Below are positions 53,061 to 61,843 of a stretch of DNA of 64,000 nucleotides, piece by piece. The stretch spans positions 806,001-870,000 of the forward strand of contig JADKDV010000004.1 in the NCBI GenBank assembly GCA_016718315.1. Direction: 5' to 3'. Both the position numbers and the translations under genes were made by a program. Under the pieces are notes generated by a model. The model saw only the letters and a list, made by a program, of their open reading frames with translations. It searched no databases and was not told the DNA's origin. The stretch is from Candidatus Obscuribacter sp. (lineage in GTDB: Bacteria > Cyanobacteriota > Vampirovibrionia > Obscuribacterales > Obscuribacteraceae). Position 1 is the stretch's first letter. Every line of letters begins with the position of its first letter.

Positions 53061-54524
53061 TTACCTGGGCTCTTGAGTCTCTAAAGCCAGTGTTTCCTGC
53101 CATGTGGTGACGCCTGTACTCTCTTGCACTAACGTACCGCTCAATATAGCGGCTTGACGCCGGGCTTGTTCTCTTGTTTCACGGTTGTTTCTCGATGAGC
53201 TGCCAAAGCTGGAGCTACCGTGAGACGAGCCGACCGCCAGTGGATCGAGGTGAAACAATGTATGCAATGCCTCAGCTTGCTGCTTGAGGATCTCATAGTC
53301 TTTAGTGGCTTTGAGCTGGACTGTGGGATGATGCAAAATTTGATTGACGATAGCGCGACTAATTGTCTCCAGCTCAAAGCGGCTGCTCTCTTGATTGGGG
53401 CAGCCAGAGCTTGTGGTTTTAGCCATCTGCTCCAGTCTTATCGCTTCGATTTTTTCTCTCAGTACAGCGATTGTGGGCACTACCAGCTGAGAGCGTTGCC
53501 AGTTGTGGTAACTCTCTAACTGATCAAAAACTATTTGTTCGGCTTCGCTAACAAGAGACTCACGCTCAGCCAAATTGCGACTGACTATCTCAGCGAGATC
53601 GTCTGCGGTAGCCAGGCTAACACCTGGCAGAGTGGCTACTTCGGTATCCACATTGCGTGGTACTGAGATGTCGACTATTAACTGTTCGGGTGATTTGTCG
53701 TGACGATGGCGCGCCAGAGCTGCTTTTGTCAGCACTGGTGAAGTGGCGCTTGTACTGACGATAATCAAATCAGATTGGGCGGCAATTGACGCACTTTCTT
53801 CAAAGGCAAAACCAGATTTGATTTTTTCTCTATTGTTGAGTTTGTTCTTGAGGAAGTTTTCGATGCGCTCGCTATTGCGATTGAGCAAAATGACCGAGCC
53901 ATCACCGCCTTCGGCAAGTAATGTTTTGACGCAAATTTGACCCATTTTGCCCATACCAATAATTGATACGGCTTTGTCTTTGAGTGGACCAAGAGTTGTT
54001 CGGGCAAGCTCTATGGCAGCACTGCTAACCGAAACAGCTCTACGACCCATAGATGTCTCTGAGCGTACTTTTTTGCCGCAGCTCAGGGCTAGCTTAAAAA
54101 TAAAGTCTAAAGTCAGGCCGGCGGTATGTCTTTCTACGGCGTTTTGATGAGCGGCTTTGACTTGGGACATAATCTGGCCTTCACCCAGGACCATGCTATC
54201 CAGACCGGAGGCGACGCGCAAAAGGTGTAAAACAACATCATCGCGCAGCAGTTTAAAGTTTGGTTTGAGAGCATCGTGGTCGCCTACTCTCTGTACCGAG
54301 GCAAAAAAGGATTCGATATCGCGCATACCCGCTTTGACGTCATCTACTACGGCGTAGACTTCTGTGCGGTTGCACGTTGACAAGATGACTGATTCTTTAA
54401 TGTGCGGAAATCTCTTAAGCGCTTCCAGCGCATGTCCAATGCAAGAATCTGGAATACAGAATTGCTCTCTGATAGCCAGGGGTGCAAAGTGATAATTGAT
54501 GCCGCAAACTACTAGATGGTTCAT
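53061..54524 (-). CDS. hemA: Glutamyl-tRNA reductase
   Basis: The ATG at 54524 (AGGA close upstream) gives 487 residues; an upstream in-frame start adds an unlikely 14. The enzyme reduces glutamyl-tRNA to glutamate-1-semialdehyde with NADPH, the first step of C5 tetrapyrrole synthesis. The catalytic Cys is in LSTCNRTEVYA, followed by GEGQIMSQVK, the NADPH-binding VSIIGMGKMGQ and the dimerisation region after 320. The C-terminus carries a Ser/Gly/Arg-rich insertion (SSHGSSSFGSSSRN) not usual in the family. It is the first gene of the heme operon. Confidence 0.96.
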   Translation of the reverse strand: MNHLVVCGINYHFAPLAIREQFCIPDSCIGHALEALKRFPHIKESVILSTCNRTEVYAVVDDVKAGMRDIESFFASVQRVGDHDALKPNFKLLRDDVVLHLLRVASGLDSMVLGEGQIMSQVKAAHQNAVERHTAGLTLDFIFKLALSCGKKVRSETSMGRRAVSVSSAAIELARTTLGPLKDKAVSIIGMGKMGQICVKTLLAEGGDGSVILLNRNSERIENFLKNKLNNREKIKSGFAFEESASIAAQSDLIIVSTSATSPVLTKAALARHRHDKSPEQLIVDISVPRNVDTEVATLPGVSLATADDLAEIVSRNLAERESLVSEAEQIVFDQLESYHNWQRSQLVVPTIAVLREKIEAIRLEQMAKTTSSGCPNQESSRFELETISRAIVNQILHHPTVQLKATKDYEILKQQAEALHTLFHLDPLAVGSSHGSSSFGSSSRNNRETREQARRQAAILSGTLVQESTGVTTWQETLALETQEPR

Positions 54525-54674
54525 GATTCCTGCGCGTGGCGCCCTTTGGGACCAATTGTATGCCACTGGAGCATATCTCTGGATCCACCATTGTGATTAT
54601 AGCCAGCGGGTCTATCGATCAGCCTGAAGGAGAAATTAGAGTAAATAAAAAGTATTATTGGATGTGTTTGTCCT

Positions 54675-54705
54675 AAATAAGGCAAAGCGGGCGTTTGGCT
54701 TATTT
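54675..54705 (-). terminator. A/T-rich hairpin between btuF-like and hemA genes
   Basis: AAATAAGGCAAA and TTTGGCTTATTT pair over 12 positions with one mismatch around a GCGGGCG loop. It lies 120 bases past the BtuF-like stop and 150 before hemA, in a 300-base gap with no other clear element. The U-tract is part of the stem. Confidence 0.4.
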
Positions 54706-54824
54706 CAGTAACCCTATTTTGCGCCCATTTTTGGCGATAAATAAGTAATTGCTCAGGATAATTCCGTAATGTAAGTGGTCATTTTGGCAGCTCATTCCAA
54801 AGGATGATTTGTGCAGGCGTTGGG

Positions 54825-55760
54825 TCAGGGCATGGATGGAATCGTCCACTTTTGTTGCCAATCTTTTATCTGCTCTTTGAGCTCAGGATGGATTTTGCCT
54901 GTCAGCCAGGCCATGCCGGTTAAAAGCCGGAGAGTCGGCCGGGCCATCATGTCGTTTTTGGCTGAAGGCAAGTAAAAGACTCGGTTTTGTTTAACGGCTT
55001 TGAGACTTGTCCAGGGTGCTTTTTTGATAAAAGACTGATTTTTAGCTTCGTAAGGCATGATTATTAAGTCCGGATTGGTCAGTACAAGTTTTTCCAGGCT
55101 GTAAGTAGGGTAGGCCTGAGAGATATCTCCAGCGATATTGGTGCCACCGCATACGGTGATGACGTCGTTTAAAAAGCTGGCTTTGCCGGCAGTCATCAGG
55201 GGGCTTGGCCAGACACAGTAAAAAACGCGACATTTGGCATTGCTGGATTTGATAATGGTATCAAGAGCGGTGCAACTCTCTTGCATGCGTTGGCTCAGGA
55301 TGGCGGCTTTTTGCTGCTTGCCTGTAATCTGTCCCAATTTTTTGAGATTTTTGGCTATATCGCTGATTTTGTTGTTGTTCAATACGATAGTGTCAAAATG
55401 GCTATGTGTGAGCTTGGCCGCTAGCTGCTCCTGGCCTGAGACGAGTAGCACATGATCTGGCTTTAGTCTGGTCAGGCGCTCCATATCGGCTGAGATAAAG
55501 CTGCCGGCCCGGGCAATTGTGCGTACTTTGTCGGGATAGTCGCAGTAAGTGGAGACACCGACAAGCTCATCAGTAGCGTCAAGTGCGGCCACTAGCTCTG
55601 TGTTGCTAGGTGCCAGTGAGACCAGTCTGGGCTTGGGCGCGCTCCCCAGTACCGCTGTAGAGGCGCTCAATAAGAGGGCTATGGAGATGCACAGTACGGT
55701 GTAAGAGCATGTAGAGTGGCTGATTTTGCCGACTAGCCAGCGGTTTTTGTCTTTATCCAA
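54825..55760 (-). CDS. BtuF-like periplasmic binding protein (cobalamin/siderophore type)
   Basis: 311 residues; an export signal (VLCISIALLLSASTAVLG) is followed by a helical-backbone metal-receptor fold. Opening marks are PRLVSLAPSNTELVAALDATDELVGVSTYCDYP; KPDHVLLVSGQ, FYCVWPSP and DLIIMPYEAKN follow. Proteins of this class deliver vitamin B12, heme or ferric siderophores to an ABC importer. The TTG start lies inside the end of the upstream ATPase gene (28-base overlap). No ABC permease or ATPase of the importer is adjacent; 'cobalamin' rests on resemblance and on nearby heme genes only. Confidence 0.78.
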   Translation of the reverse strand: MDKDKNRWLVGKISHSTCSYTVLCISIALLLSASTAVLGSAPKPRLVSLAPSNTELVAALDATDELVGVSTYCDYPDKVRTIARAGSFISADMERLTRLKPDHVLLVSGQEQLAAKLTHSHFDTIVLNNNKISDIAKNLKKLGQITGKQQKAAILSQRMQESCTALDTIIKSSNAKCRVFYCVWPSPLMTAGKASFLNDVITVCGGTNIAGDISQAYPTYSLEKLVLTNPDLIIMPYEAKNQSFIKKAPWTSLKAVKQNRVFYLPSAKNDMMARPTLRLLTGMAWLTGKIHPELKEQIKDWQQKWTIPSMP

Positions 55761-56299
55761 ACTAGGGCTTCCTTTACTCGCTCATCATGTGCGACGCTTT
55801 TTATGGTTAGAGTGGAAGACAACAAGTCCCACTCAAAAAGAGTCATTCTGGTAAGTCTATCAATTTGCTTTTGATAGTCTAAATCAGTCCATCTAAAACC
55901 GTCCTCTTGAGGAGCAAAAGATGGTGGCAAATAAAGTATATGAGTATATTTTTCAGCTTGACTGCGTGCGCTCTCGTAAAGCCTTTCGCTGTCATAAGTC
56001 ATGGCCTGACAAATATTCCAGCGCTGCCATAATACCCAGGCATCCAGTGTGGAGCGGTCTGAGATAAAGCTTGTGAGCTTTTCTTCTTCACTTATTTGTC
56101 TTTCTAATACAGCAAATTTAAATTCTTCCTGCCGCTCTTGTGGGATGTCGCCGATGCGCTCAAAGCCCCATTCGCTGCAAACAACACGGGCGAGCTCGGG
56201 AATCACAGTCAGACCAAGAAGCGGAGCCAGCGCTGCCACCAGGGTGGTTTTGCCGACTCCGCTTGCTCCTACAACAATTATTCTTTGTTGGTCTTGCAT
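55733..56299 (-). CDS. P-loop ATPase/kinase (NadR/AAA_28-like)
   Basis: 188 residues with a Walker A motif near the start (GASGVGKTT) and a Walker-B-like FISDRSTLDAW. The pattern (VIPELARVVC, then DRSTLDAWVLWQ, then YLPPSFAPQEDGFRWTD) is that of the AAA_28 group related to the kinase part of NadR. Such proteins phosphorylate a small molecule, often nicotinamide riboside, but the substrate here is not certain. It starts 22 bases after the flotillin gene stops and overlaps the BtuF-like gene, so all are one transcript. Confidence 0.75.
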   Translation of the reverse strand: MQDQQRIIVVGASGVGKTTLVAALAPLLGLTVIPELARVVCSEWGFERIGDIPQERQEEFKFAVLERQISEEEKLTSFISDRSTLDAWVLWQRWNICQAMTYDSERLYESARSQAEKYTHILYLPPSFAPQEDGFRWTDLDYQKQIDRLTRMTLFEWDLLSSTLTIKSVAHDERVKEALVWIKTKTAG

Positions 56300-56321
56300 C
56301 GCCTCGTCTATCAGGTTTATA

Positions 56322-57893
56322 TCAGTTGGCGTCCGGTTTTACAGCTGTTGCTGTAACAGTGATTGGTTTGGCACCATCAGCTGGCTTTTCGGCGGGAGCG
56401 CCGTTTGTGTGACCGATATTTTTCCTTAGTGATTCGGTCAAGTCGACTCCGGTAAGTCCTTTGATCATGCTAAAGCTCTGAGCTGCTACGCCCATTACTT
56501 CAGATGATATTTTAGTGATACCGGTGTCACCACTACCTGTGGAAAGTAGAGTGATATTGCCAATCTTGGACAGCGGTGAAGCAGCAGCTTGTACTAGCTC
56601 TGGCAGCTTGTCGACAATCATGTTGGCGATAGCAGCATCGTTGTACTGTTTGTAGGCTTCAGCTTTTTTAGCCATGGCATCGGCTTCGGCTTGACCTTTG
56701 GCGGCTGTTACTTGTGCTTCAGAGAGACCTTTTGCTCTTTCTGATTCGGCATGGGCAATACCCATCAGGCGTACTGATTCGGACTCGGACATGGCTCTCA
56801 GTTTTGTCGCTTCTGCTTGACCTTGAGCTGCCAGTTTGACGGAGAGCGCGTCGGCTTCCGCCATCATCTTTCTCTTCTCTTGCTCGGCCTGCGCCATCAA
56901 GCGGATTCTCGATTGTTCGGCTTCAGCTGGTTTGGTGATTTCGGCTTCAAGAGCGACCTGACGCTTAGTTACTTCGACCTGTTGCAGTTCAACTTCTTTT
57001 TGCGCTTCGATGATTTTGATCTTCTGTGTTTCTTCGATTAGCTTTTGTTGGCTCTGCGCTTTGACGATGTCATACATCATGTCTGAAGCAGCTTTGGTTC
57101 TCGATACTTCAGCTTGATACTGAGCTTGACTGACCTGGAAGTTTTTGGAAGACTCAGCTACACGGGTATCGGCTGCCAGCTTGGCTTTAGCGCCTTCTTC
57201 GGCGGCATTGGCTTGAGCAATTTGCGAGTTGCGTTGAGCGTTTGCTCTGGCAATCTCGGTTTCCATATTGGCTTCAGCTTCACCGATAGAGGCGTTTCTC
57301 TTTGCTTCGGCTGTTTGCTTTTTGCCGAGAGCTTCGAGATAACCGACAGTGTCTCTGATTTCTTTGATCGTAAAGGAGTCTACTGTCAGACCCATTTTAG
57401 CGAGGTCAGCGACTGACACTTCCTGTACTTTGCAGGCAAAGGAGTCAAAGCTCTGGATAAGCTCTTCTACTGTCATTGTACCGAGGATTGCTCGCAAGTG
57501 ACCGACGAGGGTTTCGTGGGCTACAGTGGCGATTTCTTCCTGGTTCTTATTGAGAAATCTCTCAGCCGCTGTGGCAATGGCTTCTTCGTCACCACGCACT
57601 TTGACTTGAGCGACACCGTCTACATAAATCGGGATACCGTTTTTTGTGATCATCGGAGCCTGTGAATGCACTTCGATTGTCATCACTTCCAGAGAGAGGA
57701 TGTGTTTTTGGTGAATTAGTGGCACGACGATGCGTCCGCCGCCTCTCACCACTTGGATGCCACCCGGTGTATAACCGGTAATCAGCATCGCTTCGTTTGG
57801 TCCGCATTTCTGATAGAGATTTGCAAAGAAGTAGCATATAAATATGATGGCTACAAAAGCCAATCCTATGCCACCCCAAAGTACTGGATCCAT
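56322..57893 (-). CDS. Flotillin-like SPFH protein
   Basis: 523 residues from the ATG at 57893 with AGGAGG eight bases upstream. One N-terminal membrane helix (VLWGGIGLAFVAIIFICYFF) is followed by an SPFH/band-7 domain (about 30-200: CGPNEAMLITGYTPGG ... VDGVAQVKV). A long Ala/Glu/Lys coiled coil (200-430) and a flotillin C-terminal region with an LPELVQAAASPLSKIGNITLL motif come next. Flotillins scaffold ordered membrane patches. The NfeD-type partner gene lies just upstream on the same strand, the usual pairing (YqiJ-YqiK, NfeD-YuaG). Confidence 0.92.
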   Translation of the reverse strand: MDPVLWGGIGLAFVAIIFICYFFANLYQKCGPNEAMLITGYTPGGIQVVRGGGRIVVPLIHQKHILSLEVMTIEVHSQAPMITKNGIPIYVDGVAQVKVRGDEEAIATAAERFLNKNQEEIATVAHETLVGHLRAILGTMTVEELIQSFDSFACKVQEVSVADLAKMGLTVDSFTIKEIRDTVGYLEALGKKQTAEAKRNASIGEAEANMETEIARANAQRNSQIAQANAAEEGAKAKLAADTRVAESSKNFQVSQAQYQAEVSRTKAASDMMYDIVKAQSQQKLIEETQKIKIIEAQKEVELQQVEVTKRQVALEAEITKPAEAEQSRIRLMAQAEQEKRKMMAEADALSVKLAAQGQAEATKLRAMSESESVRLMGIAHAESERAKGLSEAQVTAAKGQAEADAMAKKAEAYKQYNDAAIANMIVDKLPELVQAAASPLSKIGNITLLSTGSGDTGITKISSEVMGVAAQSFSMIKGLTGVDLTESLRKNIGHTNGAPAEKPADGAKPITVTATAVKPDAN

Positions 57894-58155
57894 TTGATAA
57901 TCCTCCTGTCGACACACCGGTCGACCGAATTAATATGTATTGATACCTATATTCCCTGCTTGACGGGATAAACAGTATTAGTCTGATATTGTCGTTTTGT
58001 CTGTTTCAGTCTTTATTTGTGCTTCGATCCTATACCGGATGTGGTGGCGTGACTGCCTTTCGCACTATTTCCTTTATAATCTTGACAACCATTGTATCTT
58101 GGCAATATTCACGGTTATCGGACGCTGACCGGGGCTACCTGGACCGATTTAATGA

Positions 58156-58920
58156 TCAATCTTCTACGTAAGGCTGGACGTATACCAGATGTCCTTCTTT
58201 TTCGATGATCACTACTTTGCTGCCCTTCTTGATAGCGGCAGCACCCTCCTGGCACTTAGCCGCGGAGTTAAAGCGAGTTGTGCCTATTACATAAGTGACT
58301 TCACCTGTTTGTCCCACCTGTATCGGTGCGCTTACTTCGGCTATGTGTCCTATAGCGTCATTGCCTTTGATAGTGTTTGAGACGTTGAGTTTAGCTGTGA
58401 CGTAAGCAAAGACATTGCGCATCACTTGCACGGCAACAAAGCCCACTACAATAGCCGGTATAAAGCTCAAATAAGCCATCCCGGGCAAAAACGCCATCTC
58501 TATCAGACCGGTCAGTCCAAAAAAGCCGATAAACACTGATATAGATGTAGGGTTGAGCACTCCCATCAAACGGAAGTACGCTGTGGTCCGCTGTGAGGCA
58601 GCCAGGACATTGGCTCCCGTGCGTGCATCGTCGCCGTGGTCTTGTCCGTGATTATGTCCGTCGCCATTGCCATTGCCGTGTCCGTGTATCTGACCCTGCC
58701 CGGCTACATGACTGTGACCTGCACCGCTGTGTCCGGCCACATGACCGGGCTCGATGCCATGGACATGACCGTGGTCCATACTGTGCATATGAGATGGTCC
58801 GTGATCACAACTGTCGTGATGCTCTCCAAAGCCGCCCATAAAAAAGGAGACTATGATAAAACCCCAGCCAAACACAGTGGTGGCCAGGTAAATCTGTGAG
58901 ATAGTGTCGAAGGGAAACAT
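58156..58920 (-). CDS. NfeD-like membrane protein with His-rich loop
   Basis: 254 residues from the ATG at 58920; TTG codons upstream are in frame but less likely. A first membrane helix (about 8-28) leads into a His/Gly loop of about 75 residues (for example HSMDHGHVHGIEPGHVAGH, HGHGNGNGDGHNHGQDH) holding over twenty His. Two or three membrane helices follow (SISVFIGFFGLTGLIEM, LSFIPAIVVGFVAV). A C-terminal OB-fold domain (HIAEVSAPIQVGQTGEVTYV ... VVIIEKEGHLVYVQP) is that of NfeD. NfeD proteins partner flotillins. The His-rich insert is absent from typical members and may bind Zn, Ni or Co. Confidence 0.8.
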   Translation of the reverse strand: MFPFDTISQIYLATTVFGWGFIIVSFFMGGFGEHHDSCDHGPSHMHSMDHGHVHGIEPGHVAGHSGAGHSHVAGQGQIHGHGNGNGDGHNHGQDHGDDARTGANVLAASQRTTAYFRLMGVLNPTSISVFIGFFGLTGLIEMAFLPGMAYLSFIPAIVVGFVAVQVMRNVFAYVTAKLNVSNTIKGNDAIGHIAEVSAPIQVGQTGEVTYVIGTTRFNSAAKCQEGAAAIKKGSKVVIIEKEGHLVYVQPYVED

Positions 58921-59104
58921 GGTCTGTACCGCTTGCTGTATTGAGTTGACTGGAACAGACAAACAAAACTGAGACAAAGACTGTGTATGTGAAATACCCC
59001 AAAGCTGGGCTATATAAACACCCTGGCGCCTTTCAAAACTAAATAATAGACTAAGCTTTTAAGCTTGCTTGTGCGAAGGTACAATGTAGCGAGAGGAAGA
59101 CCCG

Positions 59105-61843
59105 TTGGAATTAGCGCTCTCACATAGCAATATGGATTTTGATAGTTTGTCTGCGCAATATGCGCTGACCAAGCTCTATCCGTCTTGTCTGATGGTGTTG
59201 GGCAAACAGCTCACCGGCAACGTCAAAAGCTTTGTCACTCTCAATCGTAATCTTTTACCTATCGCTCAAATCAAATACGTCGATCTCGATAAAGTGACGC
59301 GTTTTTTTATGGTGGACTGTCAGCAGCTAGAGCGGCTAGATGAAAGCGTCAAAGCTATAGTGGCGCCCATGGTGTCACGAGGTGGTCCAGGTCAATCTTA
59401 TCTCAGCCGTGCTATCACTATATTTGATCATCATGCCATGGACCCCAACGGACTCTTTGGTATCGCTACCTCAGATAGCATGCTAGAGCCAGTGGGCGCT
59501 GCCACTACCTTACTGGTGGAGCGTATCATTAAAGAAAAAATCAAACTGTCTGCATTTGATGCCACAGTGATGGCTATTGGTATTTACGAAGACACTGGCT
59601 GTCTTACCTATCAGGGCACGACCAGTCGCGATGCTGATTGTCTTGCTTATCTATTGCATCAGGGCGCTGATCTCTCTGTCATCCAGGAGTTTATCAAGCC
59701 TCGCCTGGAGCCAGATCAGCTGGAGTTATTTGAGATACTACTGGGTAAATCAATGACTCTAGAAGTAGAAGGACAACGCTATGTCATTGCCTGTCATGAA
59801 ATACCGACCTTTGTCGACGGTCTCGCCACCATTACCAGACAATTACTTGATCTCGAAGGCTGCCAGGGCGCTTTTACCATAGTCGGTATGCGTAACCGTG
59901 TGCACATCGTCGGTCGTTGTGATGCACGCGCTATCAGCGCCCGTGATTTAATTCGTCATTTTGGCGGCGATGGGCATCCTGGTGCGGCATCTGCTGTGGT
60001 CAAAAATGGCGATGTTGATGCTATCCGCTTGCAAGTGGTGGAGCTTATACGTACAGGCACAGTACCGCAGCCGGTGGCGCGAGATATTATGGTCAGTCCG
60101 GTGAGGACAGTCAAACCAGATATCACAATGGAAGAAGCCGGACGCATCATGCTGCGCTATGACCTCGATGGTCTCATTGTTGCTCAAGATGGCGAGCCTC
60201 TCGGTGTAGTATCTCGTCGTGATATCGATCAAAGTGCGCACCACAAACTCGGTCATGCGCGAGTCTCTGGCTTTATGAGCCAGCCTGTCATCTCTGTCAG
60301 TGAAGAGACAACACTGAGCCAGATGCAGCAAATAATGGTTGCCGAAGATATCGGCCGCCTGCCAGTGGTAGATGGTACTGGCACTATGGTCGGACTGATT
60401 TCAAGGCGAGATGTTTTGAGTAGTCTCTTTGGTTCTCAATATAGTGATAGCGCCAAAAATGCTATTGCCGATGAGCCTGACGGTTTTAGTCTGGTAAAAA
60501 AGAGCACAGAAGAAAATATTCAAGACAAAAGTGCAAGCAGCAAAAAGAATCGCTCACGTAAATTGGGCGGTCTCAGTGCACGCTGGCAAAAGCTGCCAAA
60601 AGAGACGCTCAAGCTCTCATCCATGGTCGGTGAAGTGGCTGCTCAAAGTGGCAAGACTGCTTATGCCGTCGGTGGCTTTGTGCGTGACTTGTTACTTGGT
60701 GTGCCTAACTATGATCTCGATTATGTTATCGAAGGCTCGGCTATTGATCTAGCTAGCAGGCTCTGTGAGCGCTATGCTGCCTTTACCATAGTGGCTACTC
60801 ATGAGCGCTTTGGCACCGCCACATTGCGCTACTCGGACAATGACTATACTCGTGATGTGGATTTGTCCACAGCGCGCACTGAGTTTTATCAGTTTCCAGC
60901 TGCCCTGCCTGAGGTCGAGCCATCACGTCTGGAGCAGGACCTCTTGCGCCGTGATTTTACTATCAACGCCATGGCGCTTTGTATCAATCCTGACCGATTT
61001 TTAGAGCTAGTCGATCACTTTGATGGACTCAAAGATCTTGAGCATAAAGTGATTCGCATTTTGCATCCCTTTAGCTTTATCGAAGACCCTACTCGTATTA
61101 TTCGTGCTGCCAAATTTGCCGGTCGACTTAACTTCCATCTTGAGCCCAAAAGCAAGGAGCAAGCGCGCAGGGCACTGAGCATGGGCATCTTTGATAATCT
61201 CGGTGGTGTGCGCATCAAAGAAGAACTCAAAGACATCCTGCAATCAAAGCATAGGCTCAAGAGTCTCAATCTACTCGGTGAGCTTGGTGGCAATCTTTGC
61301 TATCTCGATAAAAATCTACTCTGGCACGAGAGTCTCAGACGCGCTATCCGCCGCGCTGAGAGGCTAGTGGAGCGCTATCCTGTTGATGATGAGTGGATCG
61401 TTTATCTCGGTGCGCTTTTGTCAGAGCTTAGTCCAGATGAGGTATCAAACGTACTATTGCGTTTGCATCTGACCAATAGACAAAAAGACTCGATTGAGAG
61501 TGGGCTGGATTTGCACCGTCATATGCCCCTGGAGTTTGGCTCTCTCAAGCGTTCTGATCTCTATGGATTGTTTCACGGACGGACGCGTGAGGCTCTGGCC
61601 ATAGCGGCATCTATTGCCCAGGTGGGAAGTTATCTCAGACGCGCTCTCAAGCTATATCTCCAGGAGCTGGCCGAAGTAAAACTAGAAATCACTGGTAAAG
61701 ATTTGCTGGAGCGAGGCTTTGCTCCAGGTCCAGCTCTGGGAGTGGTTTTGGAGCAAGTGCTTTGTGCCCGTCTCGATAAGCAGGTAGATGATTTTGACAG
61801 TGAGCTAAAGCTGGCTACAGAGCTTCTTGCTCTTGGGCAATAA
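59105..61843 (+). CDS. DHH-CBS-CBS-tRNA nucleotidyltransferase fusion
   Basis: 912 residues from a TTG start with AGGAAG close upstream. Residues 1-310 are a DHH/DHHA1 phosphoesterase (SHSNMDFDSLSA, FMVDCQQ, FDHH, GIYEDTGCLTY, GGDGHPGAAS). Two CBS domains follow (about 325-440: ARDIMVSPVRTV, VSGFMSQPVISV). After a Lys/Ser linker the class-II nucleotidyltransferase starts near 515: AVGGFVRDLLLGVPNYDLDYV, RRDFTINAMAL, EDPTRIIRAAKFAGR. Such chains occur in cyanobacteria, Aquifex and relatives and add C/A or A to the tRNA 3' end. Whether this one adds CCA or only A cannot be told. Its end overlaps the lipid kinase gene by 29 bases. Confidence 0.93.
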   Translation: MELALSHSNMDFDSLSAQYALTKLYPSCLMVLGKQLTGNVKSFVTLNRNLLPIAQIKYVDLDKVTRFFMVDCQQLERLDESVKAIVAPMVSRGGPGQSYLSRAITIFDHHAMDPNGLFGIATSDSMLEPVGAATTLLVERIIKEKIKLSAFDATVMAIGIYEDTGCLTYQGTTSRDADCLAYLLHQGADLSVIQEFIKPRLEPDQLELFEILLGKSMTLEVEGQRYVIACHEIPTFVDGLATITRQLLDLEGCQGAFTIVGMRNRVHIVGRCDARAISARDLIRHFGGDGHPGAASAVVKNGDVDAIRLQVVELIRTGTVPQPVARDIMVSPVRTVKPDITMEEAGRIMLRYDLDGLIVAQDGEPLGVVSRRDIDQSAHHKLGHARVSGFMSQPVISVSEETTLSQMQQIMVAEDIGRLPVVDGTGTMVGLISRRDVLSSLFGSQYSDSAKNAIADEPDGFSLVKKSTEENIQDKSASSKKNRSRKLGGLSARWQKLPKETLKLSSMVGEVAAQSGKTAYAVGGFVRDLLLGVPNYDLDYVIEGSAIDLASRLCERYAAFTIVATHERFGTATLRYSDNDYTRDVDLSTARTEFYQFPAALPEVEPSRLEQDLLRRDFTINAMALCINPDRFLELVDHFDGLKDLEHKVIRILHPFSFIEDPTRIIRAAKFAGRLNFHLEPKSKEQARRALSMGIFDNLGGVRIKEELKDILQSKHRLKSLNLLGELGGNLCYLDKNLLWHESLRRAIRRAERLVERYPVDDEWIVYLGALLSELSPDEVSNVLLRLHLTNRQKDSIESGLDLHRHMPLEFGSLKRSDLYGLFHGRTREALAIAASIAQVGSYLRRALKLYLQELAEVKLEITGKDLLERGFAPGPALGVVLEQVLCARLDKQVDDFDSELKLATELLALGQ

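Noticed and set aside
54525..54824. Cobalamin or heme-related riboswitch between the btuF-like and hemA genes
   Set aside because: I found no B12-box-like motif or multi-helix layout; only one A/T-rich hairpin is visible.
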